Source of the DNA: Perilla frutescens
Lineage: Eukaryota; Streptophyta; Magnoliopsida; Lamiales; Lamiaceae
Assembly: GCA_026008535.1 (NCBI GenBank)
Contig: BRKX01000006.1
Coordinates: 45,496,664 to 45,560,663, forward strand
Length of the DNA: 64,000 nucleotides
Reading direction: 5' to 3'
The stretch's first letter is position 1. Each line of letters begins with the position of its first letter. The notes beneath the pieces were generated by a model. The model was not told the origin of the DNA. It did not search any database and saw only the letters and a list, made by a program, of their open reading frames with translations. The translations under genes and the position numbers were made by a program. This document shows, piece after piece, positions 22,242-34,551 of this stretch.

Positions 22242-25200
22242 TGTAACAGCCCGATCCCGAGATAGAGATTAACGAATGGGGACGGGATGTTATTAAGAGA
22301 TTAATGATTAAAGACAGAAGATTAACGAAGAAGTTTTTAAGAATTAATATGTACTTTTGAAAGATAGGCGACGATACTCGGGTTTACTTGATTAAGAAGG
22401 AAACATGCTTTAGCGGAATGAAATGACTAACTAATCAGATATCAATAAGCATAGACCCATTCATAGGTCAAAGCGAATAAACAAATATCAATGTGAACAA
22501 GCCTCTTCATAGGCGAACGAAAAATATACTCGAGATGCAGGAATAAAACTGAATATGCATCACTTATATATATAGGTAATCATATCTTGGGGAATATTCT
22601 TAGAATCTTGATAAGCATAATTGAAATTGAACGGAATTCGAAAGAGTGTATCAGAGTAGCAGAAACATCATGGGATTTCAAAAGAAACTTAGACTATAGC
22701 AAAACAATCTTGGCAGCCAACCCACATCCACAGCCACCATCATCCTCAGCATCTCAACCTGAAAACATTTGAAAAAGAGGGCGTGAGCACTAATGTACTC
22801 AGTGGGTTTTAATAAAAGCTTCTTTAATAAACTTCAAGATATCCAATAATCAACTGACAGTATGTGGAGAGCAAAACGCAAAAGCCCTCTCCATATCCGT
22901 AAAACCTTTTCCTTATCTTTTGGGCCCATCCTGGCTCAAATCTGTTGTCAACTGCACCATTTGGCATGACATAGGATAGAAGAGGGGTTACCTCAATTAT
23001 CCAAACGAGTTTGCGAGGGAATTAACCCAGCAGTGACTCACCTTAATGATCAAAGATCATCAAATCTGAGCTCAATCCTGGCTATAAAAGCTATATTCTT
23101 CATTTCTTAACTTAGCCTTCTTTTCTTAACCTTAATCCTTAATTCCTTAGCTTCCTTAACCTTACTAGAATTATCGAGCCTAGATCAATGTCTAAGGCTA
23201 ATCCTTTACTTAAGCATGACTTCGGCCTATAAGGAATTTATCACTACCCAAAAAGGCAATGCTCAATTAGCTAAATAAACTTTAGCAAAATACAACATTC
23301 AGATACGAAGAAATGAACATGCATAAACATAAATTGCAATTAAAGCAATTCTATTATCTCATGCTAGCATAAACAATACATAATCTTTTATAGAATATCT
23401 AAACATGCTTGAGAGCTCACTTAACATATAATAACTTCTTTTTCTTCCTTCCTTCCTTGTACAGAGATCAATCAGGCAGAGCAAAATATTTTATTGGATA
23501 TCTCATTTGCCCTAACATGCTTCTAGAGCTTATCAGCTCAAACTTTTAGATGAGTATAGATTTACCCACCTCGATCACTGAGCAAAAGATGAGGCAATGA
23601 GCTGAGGATCCTTCTCCGAATTTCCACGAGCCTCACCTCCTGCTACAAAAGTCGAATTATCGAATTAGCGGCCTCCTTCGAAGAAACTAAACATTTAAAG
23701 TGAGAAATATCGATATCTAACTTGAAGAATAAAATCTAAGACTTAATTACATATTACACGACTTTACGACTTTATAAAATTTGAGAAGAATTTATTTGAA
23801 GAAATCCCATCTTGAACTTGAGTTTTAGACGGAGAACTACTTGAAAATCAACTCGAAATAAGCTCGAAAACAACTTAGAAAACAACTCAAAACAAGCTCA
23901 AAAATAACTTGAAAATCTTCTAAAATTAAACGTGGAAATAACTCAGAAATAGCTCGGGAAAAACATGACTCGAAAAGCTTGAAAAGAGGGTACGAGAATA
24001 GCCGGAAGAATTGGCATTGGATGACACGGAGGCACCCCCGCCGCGGCGCACCCTTGCATCGGCGGACAACCCCCGCCGTGGCGCTTAGAGGCGCCGGCGG
24101 GCAGCCCCCCACCGCGGTGCACCCTTGCACCGGCGGGCAGCCCGCTGGCCGTGAAGGGGTGTTGCGCGGCGGCGCACCCCTTGCCTCGGCGGCTTCTCTC
24201 TACGGCCAATCTGGGCAAACTTCATCTGGGTTCTTGGTGTTCGTCGATTCCTTCGACGAACACGATGAACACGATAGTGATTTTGAAACGACATGCTTCA
24301 ATAATTTAAATTAACATGAAACGGTATGCTTAACTTAAAAAGAAATAGGCATTATAACGGCATAAACATGATAATCCTCTTTAAACATTTAGAATAATGA
24401 CGAAATCTTTAAATAAAACTTGAACGAGACTTAAACGGAATAAACAAAACTAATTACAAGAATAATAACGAGAATTATAACGATATGAATAAAGCGAGCA
24501 ATATAACGTAAACGTTATTAATCTTGGAACTTCAATAAGAATCGAAATACAACTTTAGACGGAAGGTAAATGAGTAATAATGAAGAACATGAAGAACGGA
24601 AAGTAAATGCAGAATTGAAAGATGGAAAAGAAATGGAATCAAGACCGACGAACATAAATGGATGGGGTTAGGTGCGTCGAAGAAAGGTGGCTAGCTCGGC
24701 GTCTCGTCGAGTCACAACGATGGCAGAGCCGCCTGCTACGACCCAACGGTGCCCCTAGTACATTCCCTCACCGCATCCCTTCCATGCCACTCCGCTCATT
24801 GTCTTGCAGAACACTCACGAAGAACGCTTTTTACTTCGATAGAACTTTCTCGGCTTTTCTCTCAAAACTTTCCCACTCTCTAGAAATGAGGAATGAGTGA
24901 ATTTGGTGTGGAAAAACTGAAAGGGTGATGCTTTATTTATAGGAGAAGCTTTGGCTTCCCTTGGAAGCCATTTCAGTGTTGAAATACTGCAAAAGTTACC
25001 CCGGGTTCGGTTAAAAGCTGCTTTATTCGATGTCGCGGTCAAAATGACCTCAGACACGAGATCTAAAAAGACCGACAGACTCGTTGGCTCGAATACTAGT
25101 GAACCAACTTGATTCAGGATGAAGACAGGATCGCCAGAAGAAAAATGAGCCAAGATTCCTTTTTTGGAATCACTTTTTACTATTCACTTAGACTGATATA

Positions 25201-25648
25201 TTTTGCTCCCGAGCGTTCGATTGACCTCAGAATGGAAATCCGTGAATGCGAATGGATTCCTTGAGTCATTTCCCATAAGAGGGGTCTGACAGAACAAGAC
25301 TCGGATCAACAAGGAGGATTTCGTAAATTTCTCAAAACAGAAACGCACGCCAAAGTTACTATTCATTCACTCTTTAATTACGTTTTTCATCACCGGGAAT
25401 ACAAATGACTTCAGAATAAAATTCCGAGAATATCGGCACACTCCTTCAGTTAAAACCTTCTTAAGAAGACCAAGTTTGACCAAAATAGAGTTAAGATCCA
25501 AATTTCCGAAAATACGATTTCACGAAAGCTGACTCTTAAAGTCGTGACTGACATCTGACTCCACTTAAACCTTATTAAATTCCTTCCTTAACTAATTAAT
25601 TACTATTAAGAATTCTCTAAACATAATTCAAAAATCTGGGGTTTTACA
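22242..25648 (-). repeat. 5' LTR of the Tekay element (3407 bases)
   Basis: Starts TGTAACAGCCC and ends GGGTTTTACA on the plus strand. The TATA box TATAAATA on the minus strand is at 24934-24941. A GC-rich block of imperfect repeats with GGCGGGCAGCCC-like words lies at about 24030-24190, within otherwise AT-rich sequence. It is the most complete LTR of this family in the window and serves as reference for the copies at 1-658, 13381 and 31311. Confidence 0.92.
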
Positions 25649-26642
25649 ATCAGTTTGAAGCAAAACTGATGGTTGATCTCTGATCTTCTTGAGCTTTTCA
25701 ATCAGCTTAGCAACTGACTGAATTTGCTCATTAATGTCTTCAGTTAAGCTCTCTTTCTTCTCAGCTGCTTCTCTTCTTCGATCGGTTGACCCTTCTGGTT
25801 GTTCTCTGGCTGGAGAACTTCTTGGTCGGAAGATATTTCTTCCTCGAGCTTCTCTAAACTGATTTCTTTCTCCATAGAAAGCTGCATCTTGAGCTGACGA
25901 TGTGGATGTCTCTCTTTTTTAGTTTAGGCTATACTCGTGAGCTTTAAGAGAACCAAAAAGTTCTCTTGGGGTGATGTTGTTTAAGTCTCTCGACTCCTTT
26001 GTAGCTATCACCTTCATACCCCACTCTTCTGTGAGATTGTCCATAGTCTTGGAATTCATCTCATTGTTGGGATAGTTTCTTCCCAGATTATTCATCTCGC
26101 TGATGATGCCTAGAAATCTCATTTTATAGCTTGAGATGATTTCATCTGAGTTCATTTTGAAGGATTTATATTTGTCCACCATCAGTTGGAGCTTGTTTCC
26201 TTTTATTGCTTCAGACCCTTTTCATAAATCAGCGAGCAAGTCCCATATCTCCTTGGCAGTTCTTGGTGTCCTTCATTCGATCCTCGTCTAGAGTTTGAAA
26301 TAATATAGCTTGGGCTACAAACTCTAGATTCTTCAACTTCTTTTCCTCGCTTGTGAGAAGATGCGTTGGCTTCGGGATCCTGGCTGATTGATTGATATCA
26401 ACAATGTGAACCTTGTTGTCCATCATGATGGTGATTGGACCTTCTTTGATAACTTCTCACATATTTTCATGGATTGAGCAGAGGTGCGCTTTCATTCTCC
26501 TGCTCCAGTTATCATAGTTCTCAACTGAAAAAATAGGTAGCTTATGGTTTCCCATAGTTGGCAGATTAGCACAGATAAAAAGATCTGATTTAGTTGATCT
26601 GCAAAAATGGCTGATCCTTAGAATCAACCGCTCTGTTACCAC
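25649..26642 (-). pseudogene. Copia-1 gag N-terminal part
   Basis: On the minus strand from 26560, LPIFSVENYDNWSRRMKAHL is the DUF4219-like start of Copia gag. It is followed by LEFVAQAILFQTLDEDRMKD and, at 25919-26182, MVDKYKSFKMNSDEIISSYK plus DLNNITPRELFGSLKAHEY, the UBN2-type gag core. Stops and frame changes separate the three blocks. The frame runs into the Tekay LTR at 25648, and the zinc-knuckle part resumes at 13380. Gag forms the virus-like particle that packages element RNA. Confidence 0.82.
26628..26641 (-). other. Primer-binding site of Copia-1
   Basis: The minus strand reads TGGTAACAGAGCGG just after the LTR end ACCAACA. It is close to the initiator tRNA-Met complement (TGGTATCAGAGCC), with substitutions. 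It defines the inner edge of the 5' LTR at 26644. Confidence 0.75.
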
Positions 26643-26643
26643 T

Positions 26644-28658
26644 TGTTGGTCCCGGGGTGAGTCAGAATCAGTTTAGAAGGGGGTGAATAAACTGATCCCA
26701 AAATCTTAATAATAATTGCAGAATAGATAGGGCCCTTTGACTCACGGATTTATCCATGCACTTGATCAATTGAGATAATCAGTTTGCTCGAAGTGATGTT
26801 TGTGTGTGCTTGAGGTGTGCAGTTAAAATATGCAATTGAAAGCAATAAACTGAGCACATAGAGACAATTTTATAGAGGTTTGAAGCTCAACTTCTACGTC
26901 CGGTCTTCCTAACTGAATAGAGCAATCTATTATGCAAGTGTAAAGTTTCTTTATTACAGTTACACAGTGAAGACAAACTGTTGAACCTGGCGAACGGTGA
27001 CTTTACGAGTCGCGGCCTCCTTTTCAACTGGTGCTGTCTCGGAAATGATGATCTAACGAACGTAGCCTCTTCAGCCGGTAGGTCGACAGTCTCACACTTG
27101 TGATCCTCAACTACTCGCTAGAGAGATAAGGTGCTATTGGCCGTCTTTACAAGGTTTTAGATCTCTTCCGATCTTCAAGAATGCATTCTTGAAGCTGTTA
27201 TCAATTGATTGTTCATTTATCTTGAGCTGGGTAGTTGATCGGTGTATAGCAGAACTGAGAGACTGGCTCTGGTTGGAATTCTTCAATAGCTAGCTTGATG
27301 TGCAGTTTGTTTCTTCTTCTCAGTTGGGACTTTTTGCTGTGGATGAATTTAAGCTTGAGGCTTTTGAGAGCTTTGACAAAAGTCTTCACAAAAGTCTGGC
27401 AAATGTTTAGCAAAAGTCTAGCCAAAAAGTCTTCTTCATGATCTGAATCACTCATCTTTTATAGAGGAGTGTTCTTGTGACCGTTTGTGGATTAATGAAT
27501 GATCATAAATGATAAAGCCGTTGAGAGGTTTTCATTGAAGTAGTCGTTGAGTTACCTTTGTTCTTCTAACAAGCTTTTTCTTCAAGATCTTGGTTGCATT
27601 AACTTCAAAATCCTCATGTTGGCAGTACTGGAAATTTGAATTCCAGTTTTGACTTATGTCTTGATCATCAGTTCTGGGCTTTAGCTGGCAGTTGAAATCT
27701 TTAGTTCGGAACATTTCCTCAGCTGTTGGTTTTGCACATCTTGTTGGTAGTTTTGCAAGCTCCAATTTTGATCATCTTCATCTGGCAGTTCTGGGATCTG
27801 GCTTGATGCTTTCTGAGCTCCAGTTTGGTTTGCTTTAGCTGGCAATTTTAAACTAGTGTTTCATCAGCTGGTACTTTGGACTGATATCGCTTCAGCTGAA
27901 ACTTCTCGAACTGGTACCTTTTTTAGTTTGGATATTGAATTGGTGCCTCTTCAGCTGGTATTCCGAACTAGTGTGTCTTCAGCTGATATCCTCTGAACTG
28001 GTACATTCATCAGCTGGTGCTTTCTTGAGCTAGCATATCCTTCAGCTCGTACCTTGAACTGGAATGTCTTTAGCTGGTATTTTTCTTTAGCTGGAATTTC
28101 TGATCTTTGATGATCAGTTGGCACTTTTGAACTAGTGCCTTAAGCTGGCATGTTTATCAGTTGTTGTTCTTTTTCAGCTGGTACTCTTCTTCAGCTGGAA
28201 TTTCTGATCTTTGATGATCAGTTTGGCACATTTGAACTAGTGCCTTGAACTGGTATGTTCTTCAGTCCACAACTGTAGACTGAAAAGCTTCACTTGGTTT
28301 ATATACTCTGATGACCAGTTGGTACTTTTAACTTGTCAGTACCTATATTTTCAGTTTACTTGACTTGCTAACTGATGTAGCAATCAAGCTACAACTTTCT
28401 TCTTTTCTCAGCACTTGGCTGGTTCTCTCTCTTTCTTTTTATTTTATTTTATTTTTATTTTTCTTTTCTCTTTCTTTTTTTTATTTTCTTTTTTTTTCTT
28501 TTTGGATTGATCATTCTCCGGCTTTGGTAGCTCAAATCTTTTGTTTAATCATCCTTGATTTTCTGCTTGATTCCTTTTCAGTTTTTCAAAGCCTTTTGAC
28601 ATGTTTTGACATTTCATCAAAACCATAGTAGGGATACTCTTGATAGTTTTTCCTAACA
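26644..28658 (-). repeat. 5' LTR of Copia-1
   Basis: On the minus strand the LTR would start TGTTAGGAAAAAC (28658) and end CCGGGACCAACA (26644), giving TG...CA ends with a short terminal inverted repeat TGTTRG/CCAACA. A TATA box, TATAAAAG on the minus strand, is at 27456-27463. The right boundary is supported because sequence beyond 28658 aligns with the middle of the Copia-3 LTR (both contain TTTCAAA, then an ACTAGAA-like word, then a TAATGAT-like word). U3 (27780-28370) is full of CAGCTG/CAGTTG words, and a T-rich low-complexity tract lies at 28424-28505. No second LTR of this type is visible, so the 3' LTR is off the left edge or lost. Confidence 0.7.
27840..28350. repeat. Degenerate tandem repeat with CAGCTGGTA-like core in the Copia-1 U3
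   Basis: Words such as TTCAGCTGGTAC, GAACTGGTACC and GAACTAGTGCC recur every 20-35 bases. Two longer units of about 104 bases, each starting CTGGAATTTCTGATCTTTG, begin at 28091 and 28195. I count eleven CAGCTG, CAGTTG or CAACTG hexamers in about 510 bases. The position, upstream of the TATA box on the minus strand, is that of LTR enhancers. Confidence 0.7.
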
Positions 28659-29529
28659 AAAAGCATTTCAAAACACTCTGACTAGAATACCAATCTCTAG
28701 CCTAACAATGATGACCGAAACCTAAGTAGCTCAAACTAGAGCTCTTGAACAATTTAGTACACGATATCTTCTTTTCTATATTTCGGCGTGGTCTAACAGG
28801 TTCTAATCCTAGGATATTTATAGATTACAATATAACCTTAGCAAGAAAATAGAAGTCCTTATCCTAATTAGAATCTGATAAGGAAACTTTCCTTATTGAA
28901 ACTAAAACCTAGGAATTACCATGTTAGAATTCTTCCATCTTTAGAACTTTTCCTTGACTTCAATCACGTGCTCTCCAAGCTGAATAAGGTATTTTCTAAA
29001 ATGATCCTGAATCTCTTCTTGTTTGGTAACTTTGAATAGCTTTAATGATCTTGGAAGAACAATCTGGACAAAGGATGTTCATACAAACATTTATAAACGT
29101 TGCAATGAACATTGTTGATCTCTAAATCTTCACATCATGTAGCATAGCAGAATATCTTGTATGTTCTCAAGCTGACTTCTGGCTATCACTCAAGCTAGCT
29201 GGCAGTACTCAGTATGTTGAAAAATCTTAGTTGTGGTATGATGCACAACTGTCTTCATCTTTAGCTTAATCCAAACTCTTTGCTTGAGCTGTCTTCAGGA
29301 AGTTCAAATCACGTTCATGTACATTGGTATGAACGTTGTCCAGAACAGTGGTAATGTACTTGGAGAAACCAAATACTGAAATGATTTATCAATTGCCATA
29401 AATATTAATGATAATTAATCACTTATAACAAGAACAATATAGAGCTCTTGATAAACAGCCATAGTGCAATGACACTTTGAATCAATCTGAACCAAGCTTC
29501 TATGATTGGTGTCACGTATGGCACTAACA
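28659..29529 (-). repeat. Partial 3' LTR of Copia-2, interrupted by Copia-1
   Basis: Ends CACTAACA at 29529, so on the minus strand it starts TGTTAGTGCC, the same start as the Copia-3 LTR (47743). A TATAAATA-like box lies near 28815. Similarity to the Copia-3 LTR continues from 28659. Its left part is missing because Copia-1 inserted here. It joins a polypurine tract at 29530. Confidence 0.75.
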
Positions 29530-29592
29530 ATCTCTCCTTTAGTGTTATATCTCTGCTTAGTGCAAGGCATATCACTAACAATCTCTCCCTTT
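29522..29592 (-). repeat. 51-base tandem duplication of the LTR/polypurine junction of Copia-2
   Basis: CACTAACAATCTCTCC occurs at 29522 and again at 29573, each followed by a T-run. On the minus strand each copy reads as a purine tract (AAAGGAGAGAT or AAAAGGGAGAGAT) followed by TGTTAGTG. The true LTR start is taken as 29529 because TGTTAGTGCC matches the Copia-3 LTR start. Confidence 0.7.
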
Positions 29593-29849
29593 TGTCTTTA
29601 TCTGTTGGAAAATTAGCTCATTCATTTTTCCAAGTGTAACTCCATCAGCAGCAGGAACGTCCACCTAGATCTTCACGAACTTTGTTAAGAACTCCAGCTC
29701 TGTTTTTATTTTCTTTTTATTTTATGTTTTTTTAATCAGATCAATGAAGAGACAAGTAACTGGGTGGAAGAGTACGGGATGATGTAATGAATGTGATGAG
29801 GCAGTTACAACTTGATTACATTGACACGTTATTTATTAACAAAATAACA
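29593..29849 (-). other. Copia-2 3' untranslated internal region
   Basis: No coding frame. It lies between the polypurine tract and the Tat-like solo LTR and resumes at 31232. No integrase, RT or RNase H trace is present, so Copia-2 lacks pol. Confidence 0.5.
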
Positions 29850-31231
29850 TGTTCCGTAAGTGCACGGTGCTATTGTAATACCTAGGTGAGCAAGAGTATA
29901 GTATCCCATAGAGACTGAATTGACTGACTCTCATGCAAGTGCTCACTTAATATCTAGACTCTAATAATCAGACAAAGAGATGATAAAAATAAACAGTATA
30001 AAATAAAACAGTAAATCTAGAAAATAAATAGAGAAATAATCAAATAAAAAAACCTAGGTTTTAGGGATAGTGGATTTATTATTTCAATTAATATAATCTT
30101 TGACTCTTTCAACCCGACTTATTATCTTTAGTCTATCAATGATGGGGATCATTAGGTTGTTATCAGGCTGCTTATAACGGCATATACCATAATATAGATG
30201 TAACAAGTACATGCTTCACTGCGGTCGGTTCTTCACACATGTTGTTACTCCTCATCAAGTATATGAATATCTATTCAACCCTATGCAATACTTGTTCACT
30301 TGGTCGGTACTTCCAAGCACACATAAAATGATTTCTATCTTCTATCATTAATCCTTCTCTAGTCAGTACTTTAGATTAACGACTAGCATGCATAAATAGT
30401 GATCAAGCATCCATACAAGATATTAAATAAATCATAGAAATCAAATCTCGAGAGATAGCAGGAAGAAAAGTAATCGAGTCATATATAAAAATCCATAATA
30501 TTCTACACCCTAAAACCTAGCTAGAAAATTAGCTAGACATGATAAAATAAACAAACGAATCTAGAGTATAAGTGTTCATGATAACAAATATAGAAAAATC
30601 GAAAAAACGCAGAGTAATCCAGTAGTCTTGACTTCGCTGCAATGGCACTCCATCTCTATCAACCTTGTCGACTCAATCGAGGTCTAGTACGTCTCCTCCG
30701 AGTATCTTGGCATCTCTCTAGTTGTATCTGATGTATATTGATTTTTTATCTCGTGTGTATCAAGTGAGGCTTTTATATTTAGGTCAAAAACCCTGAATTG
30801 AGGTGTTTAAAATCAAGTCCCATGGACCCACTCATCTGGGTCGACCAAGCTCAGTAGGTCAACCCAGAGGCATGTTTTTGTACAGGGTCGACCCAGGTGA
30901 CTTCAGTCGGGTCGACCCACCCCTTTGCTTTTCTTGCTGGGCTTCAGAATTCTTCGGGCCTCAATTATTTAATCTAGTCCATTTACTCCAAATTAGTATC
31001 TAGTTAAGCTCAAGAGCCCAATTAAACACCTCTTTAACTCCTTTCGACCATATTTGCTCATTTTGCTCCAAATATTCAGTCAAAACACAACTATTGCTGC
31101 AAAACTAGCAAACACATAAAAAAACTCCAAAAGATCACAATATAAGCACTACAACTATATAAATTACATAACTTCATATATTAAAGAGCATCAATTCATA
31201 TCTGAAAGTTGTGTAAAATACACAGCTATCA
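29850..31231 (-). mobile_element. Tat-like Gypsy solo LTR (minus orientation)
   Basis: On the minus strand it starts TGATAGCTGTGTATTTTACA and ends CACTTACGGAACA. The CACCGTGCACTTACGG ending and the TGAT start match what I know of Tat/Ogre-type LTRs. A cluster of GGGTCGACCC-like palindromes lies at 30815-30930. No primer site or polypurine tract adjoins it, so it is read as solo. Flanks do not give a clear target duplication. ORFs inside are not coding. Confidence 0.55.
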
Positions 31232-31310
31232 TACATCATAATGAAGCCCAATGTAAAAGGCTTCACAAAAACTAAGACTCAAAGTAAAGAGCCTTACAGA
31301 ACAGAAAATT
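31232..31310 (-). other. Short Copia-2 internal segment between two solo LTRs
   Basis: This is 79 bases of non-coding Copia-2 sequence left between the Tat-like and Tekay solo LTRs. It ends in AAATT, the left copy of the Tekay target duplication. Confidence 0.5.
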
Positions 31311-34300
31311 TATAACAGCCCGGTCCCGAGATAGGGATTAACGAGTGGGGATGGGGTGTCATTAAGGGGTTAATTGGATAAAATGGAAGATTAATAAGTT
31401 GGTTTTACAATCGAGATATGCTTTTGGGGATTAGACGGGGATACTCGGGTTCACTTTTGCTAGACGGTTAATTAAACGGATAAACGGATACCATTCAGCA
31501 TAGATGATGATGGTTAATAATGCATACAAGCCCCTTGATAGACGAAAGGAAATCATAATCGGGTAGTAGAAATAGAACTTAGTATGCATCTTATACTCAA
31601 ATAATTATGTCTGGGGAGATTATTCATAGAGTCTTGATAATCATAATAGAACTTAAAACGGAATTAGAAAGAGTGTATCAGAGTAGCAGATCACATTGTG
31701 GGATTTCAAGAAAATATTAGATAATAACAAAACAGTCTTGGTAGCCAACCCACATCCACAGCCACCAACATCCTCAGCATCTCAACCTGTAAAACATTTG
31801 AAAAAAGGGGGCATGAGCACTAATGTACTCAGTGGGTTTTAATGAAATACTTTAATAAACTTTCAAGATATCCAATAATCAACTGACGGTATATGGAGAG
31901 CAAAACGCAAAAGCCCTCTCCATATCTGCAAAATCTTTTCTTTTCTCTTTGGGCCCAATCTCGCTCAAACCTGACGTCAACTGTACCCTTAGGCATGCCA
32001 CAGGATAGAAGAGGGGTTACCTCAAATATCCGAACGAGTTTGCGAGGGAAAAACCCAGCAGTGACTCCCTTAAGAGTTCTGAGCTCAAATCCTGCTTAAG
32101 TGAAAAGCTAAGTTCCTTCCTTTCTTAACCTTGCTAGCAACACCAAACTTAGAACAACGTCTAAGGGCTAATCCTTCACTACTGCATAATCTCGGCCTAC
32201 AAGGGATTTAATGCTACCCTAACAAGGCAAATCTTAGTTCTTAATTCTACGAGCTTAACAAGCATAAATATTCAATTTCAGGAAAAGAACGTAAATAAAT
32301 ACGAATCGAAACTAAAGATAATTCTAAACATCTCATACTAAGCATAGACAATACTTTAGTAGTTCTATCATTTCTAAACATGCTTGAGAGCTCAAGTAAA
32401 ACATAATATCTTCATTTCTTCCTTCCTTGTACAGAGATCAATCAGGCTGAGCAAAAATACTTTATTCGATATCTCATTTGCCCTAACATGCTTCTAGAGC
32501 TCATTAGCTCAAACTTTAAATGAGTATAGATTTACCCACCTTGATTACGGGACGGAAGATGAGGCAACGAGCTGGTGGTCTTTCTTAGTATTCCTCTGAG
32601 GCTCGATTCCTCCTACAAAAGTCGAATTATCGACTTAGCGGCCTCCTTCGAAGATTTCTAATAACATGAGATTAAATAATACCCAACTAATATTCCCTTA
32701 GCTAGGACTTAACATGGATAGCACAACTTTGACTTTAATAAGGGTTCGAGAAGGATTTATTTTATTTAAGGTACTTCTAGACTTGATCTCTAAAATTTTA
32801 GACGGAAAATAATTTGAATAGCTTATTCGAAATGAATTGAAATTAACTTGAATACCGTACTATCATTTAAACTTGAATATGGCTTGAGAATAACATAATT
32901 TAAAAGACTCGAAAAGTTCAGAAAAAGGGGTACGAAAATAGCCAAAAAGAAACGGCGAAAGAAACAACACGGAGAAGGGGGGCCGCCGCGGCGTACATGG
33001 GCGCCAGCGGGCTCCCCCCCGCCGCGAGGCAGGGTGCGCCGGCGGGCTACCCTTGCCCCGGCAGGCTCCTCAGCCCTGGCGGGCTAGGGTGGCCGAGGGG
33101 GGCGTGGCGCGGCGGCGCACTCCCCCCCCTCCCCCCGCGGGGCTCTCTTTTCTCTCTCTCTTCAACTAGGTTCTTCATGTTCGTTGATTCCTTCGACGAA
33201 CACGAAGAACACTTAACCCGAAATTTCTTAAAAATAACGTACTTGAATTTAACATGCAACAACATGCTTTAACTTAAAAAGAATGTTGGCATTATAACGG
33301 CATAAACATGATAATCCTCCTTAATATTTAGAATAACGACGAAATCGCTAAATGTGGCCTGAACGGAAATAACAAGGCTAATTTTTTAGAATAATAATAA
33401 TAACGGAAGTAGAATGAGAAATATAACACAAACCTTACAAAAATCGAATTAGAACTTTTAGACGAGCAATAATGAAGAACGCGAAGAACGTAAAGAACGG
33501 AAAGTAAATGCGGAATTTAAAAGACGGAAAAGAAATAGAGTCGAGACCGATGAACAAGAATGGACGGGGTTAGGTGCGTCGAAGAAATGTGGTTAACTCG
33601 GCATCTCGTCGAGTCGCAACGGCGGCAGAGCCGCCTGCTACGATTTCAATGGCGCCCCTAGCACATTTCCTCACCGCATCCCTTCCACGCCACTCCGCTC
33701 GTCATCTTGAAGAACACTCACGAAGAACGCTTTTTACTTTGACAGAACCTTCTCGACTTTCAAAGCTTTTCACCCTCTCGATTTAGAAGTGAAGTGAATG
33801 AGAAATGAGAAAAGAATGCCAAAGGGGAGGTCCCCTATTTATAGGAGAAGCTTTGGCTTCCCTTGGAAGCCATTGCTGTGAGGGAATACTGCAAAAGCTA
33901 CCCGGGGTTCGGTTAAAAGTTGCTTTATTCGATGTCGAGGTCCAAATGACTTCAGACACGAAATCTAAAAATACCGGGAGACTCATTGGCTCAAACACTA
34001 GTGAACCAACTCGATTCGTGAAGAAGACGGGGTCGTCAGAAGAAAGATGAGCAAAGATTCCCTTTTTGGAATTACTTTTTACTATTCACTCAAACTGACA
34101 GATTTTGCTCCCGAGCGTTCGATTGACCTCAGAATGAAAATCCATGAACGCCAACGGAATCCTTGAGTCATTTCCCATAAGAAGGGCCTGACAGAACTGA
34201 ACTCGGATAAACGAGGAGGATTTCATAAATTTCTCAAAACACGAACGCACGCAAAAGTTACTATTCATTTCTCTTTTAAATACGTTTTCCATCGCCGGGA

Positions 34301-34551
34301 ACTCAAATGACTTCAGATTTAAAATCCAAAAACACCGGTGTACTCCTTGAGTTAAAACCTTTCTAAAGAAACCATAGATGGCAATAAAAGAATTAAGATT
34401 ATATTTTCCAAAAAGATGATCTTCACGAAAACTTACTCTTAAAGTCGTGACTGACATCCAACCATAGCTAACCTTATTTAAATTCCTTCTTTAATTAATT
34501 AATTAATATTAACAATTCTCTAAACCTTATTCAAAAATCTAGGGTATTACA
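31311..34551 (-). mobile_element. Tekay/Del-type Gypsy solo LTR with perfect 5-base target duplication
   Basis: It starts TATAACAGCCCGG (first TG mutated to TA) and ends GGTATTACA. Flanks are AAATT at 31306-31310 and AAATT at 34552-34556, identical. It is colinear over its 3241 bases with the LTR at 22242-25648. A TATA box (TATAAATA, minus) is at 33836-33843 and a GC-rich block at about 32975-33150. A single LTR with a target duplication is the expected product of recombination between the two LTRs of a full element. It interrupts Copia-2 gag. Confidence 0.92.

Larger units (their letters stand above)
13381..25648 (-). mobile_element. Full-length Tekay/Del-type Gypsy chromovirus inserted in Copia-1 gag
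   Basis: The LTRs are 13381-16260 (3') and 22242-25648 (5'), both TG...CA on the plus strand with TGTAACAGCCC and GGGTTTTACA ends. The primer-binding site is at 22221-22240 and the polypurine tract at 16261-16275. Domain order on the minus strand is gag, RT, RNase H, integrase, chromodomain-like tail, as in Ty3/Gypsy chromoviruses. Flanks are ATTAG (13376-13380) and ATCAG (25649-25653), a 5-base target duplication with one transition. Copia-1 gag reads up to both sides. The LTRs look roughly 90-95% identical by eye outside deletions, so it is not a fresh insertion. Confidence 0.93.

Noticed and set aside
23837..24314. Overlapping frames on both strands rich in Arg, Gly and Pro
   Set aside because: They are by-products of the GC-rich repeat block in the Tekay LTR; the same frames recur at 14669-14988 and 33047-33265.
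26943..27463. Frame starting MSDSDHEEDFLARLLLNICQ as a host gene
   Set aside because: It starts just after the Copia-1 TATA box, inside the R-U5 part of the LTR, and has no conserved domain; at most it is a leader ORF.
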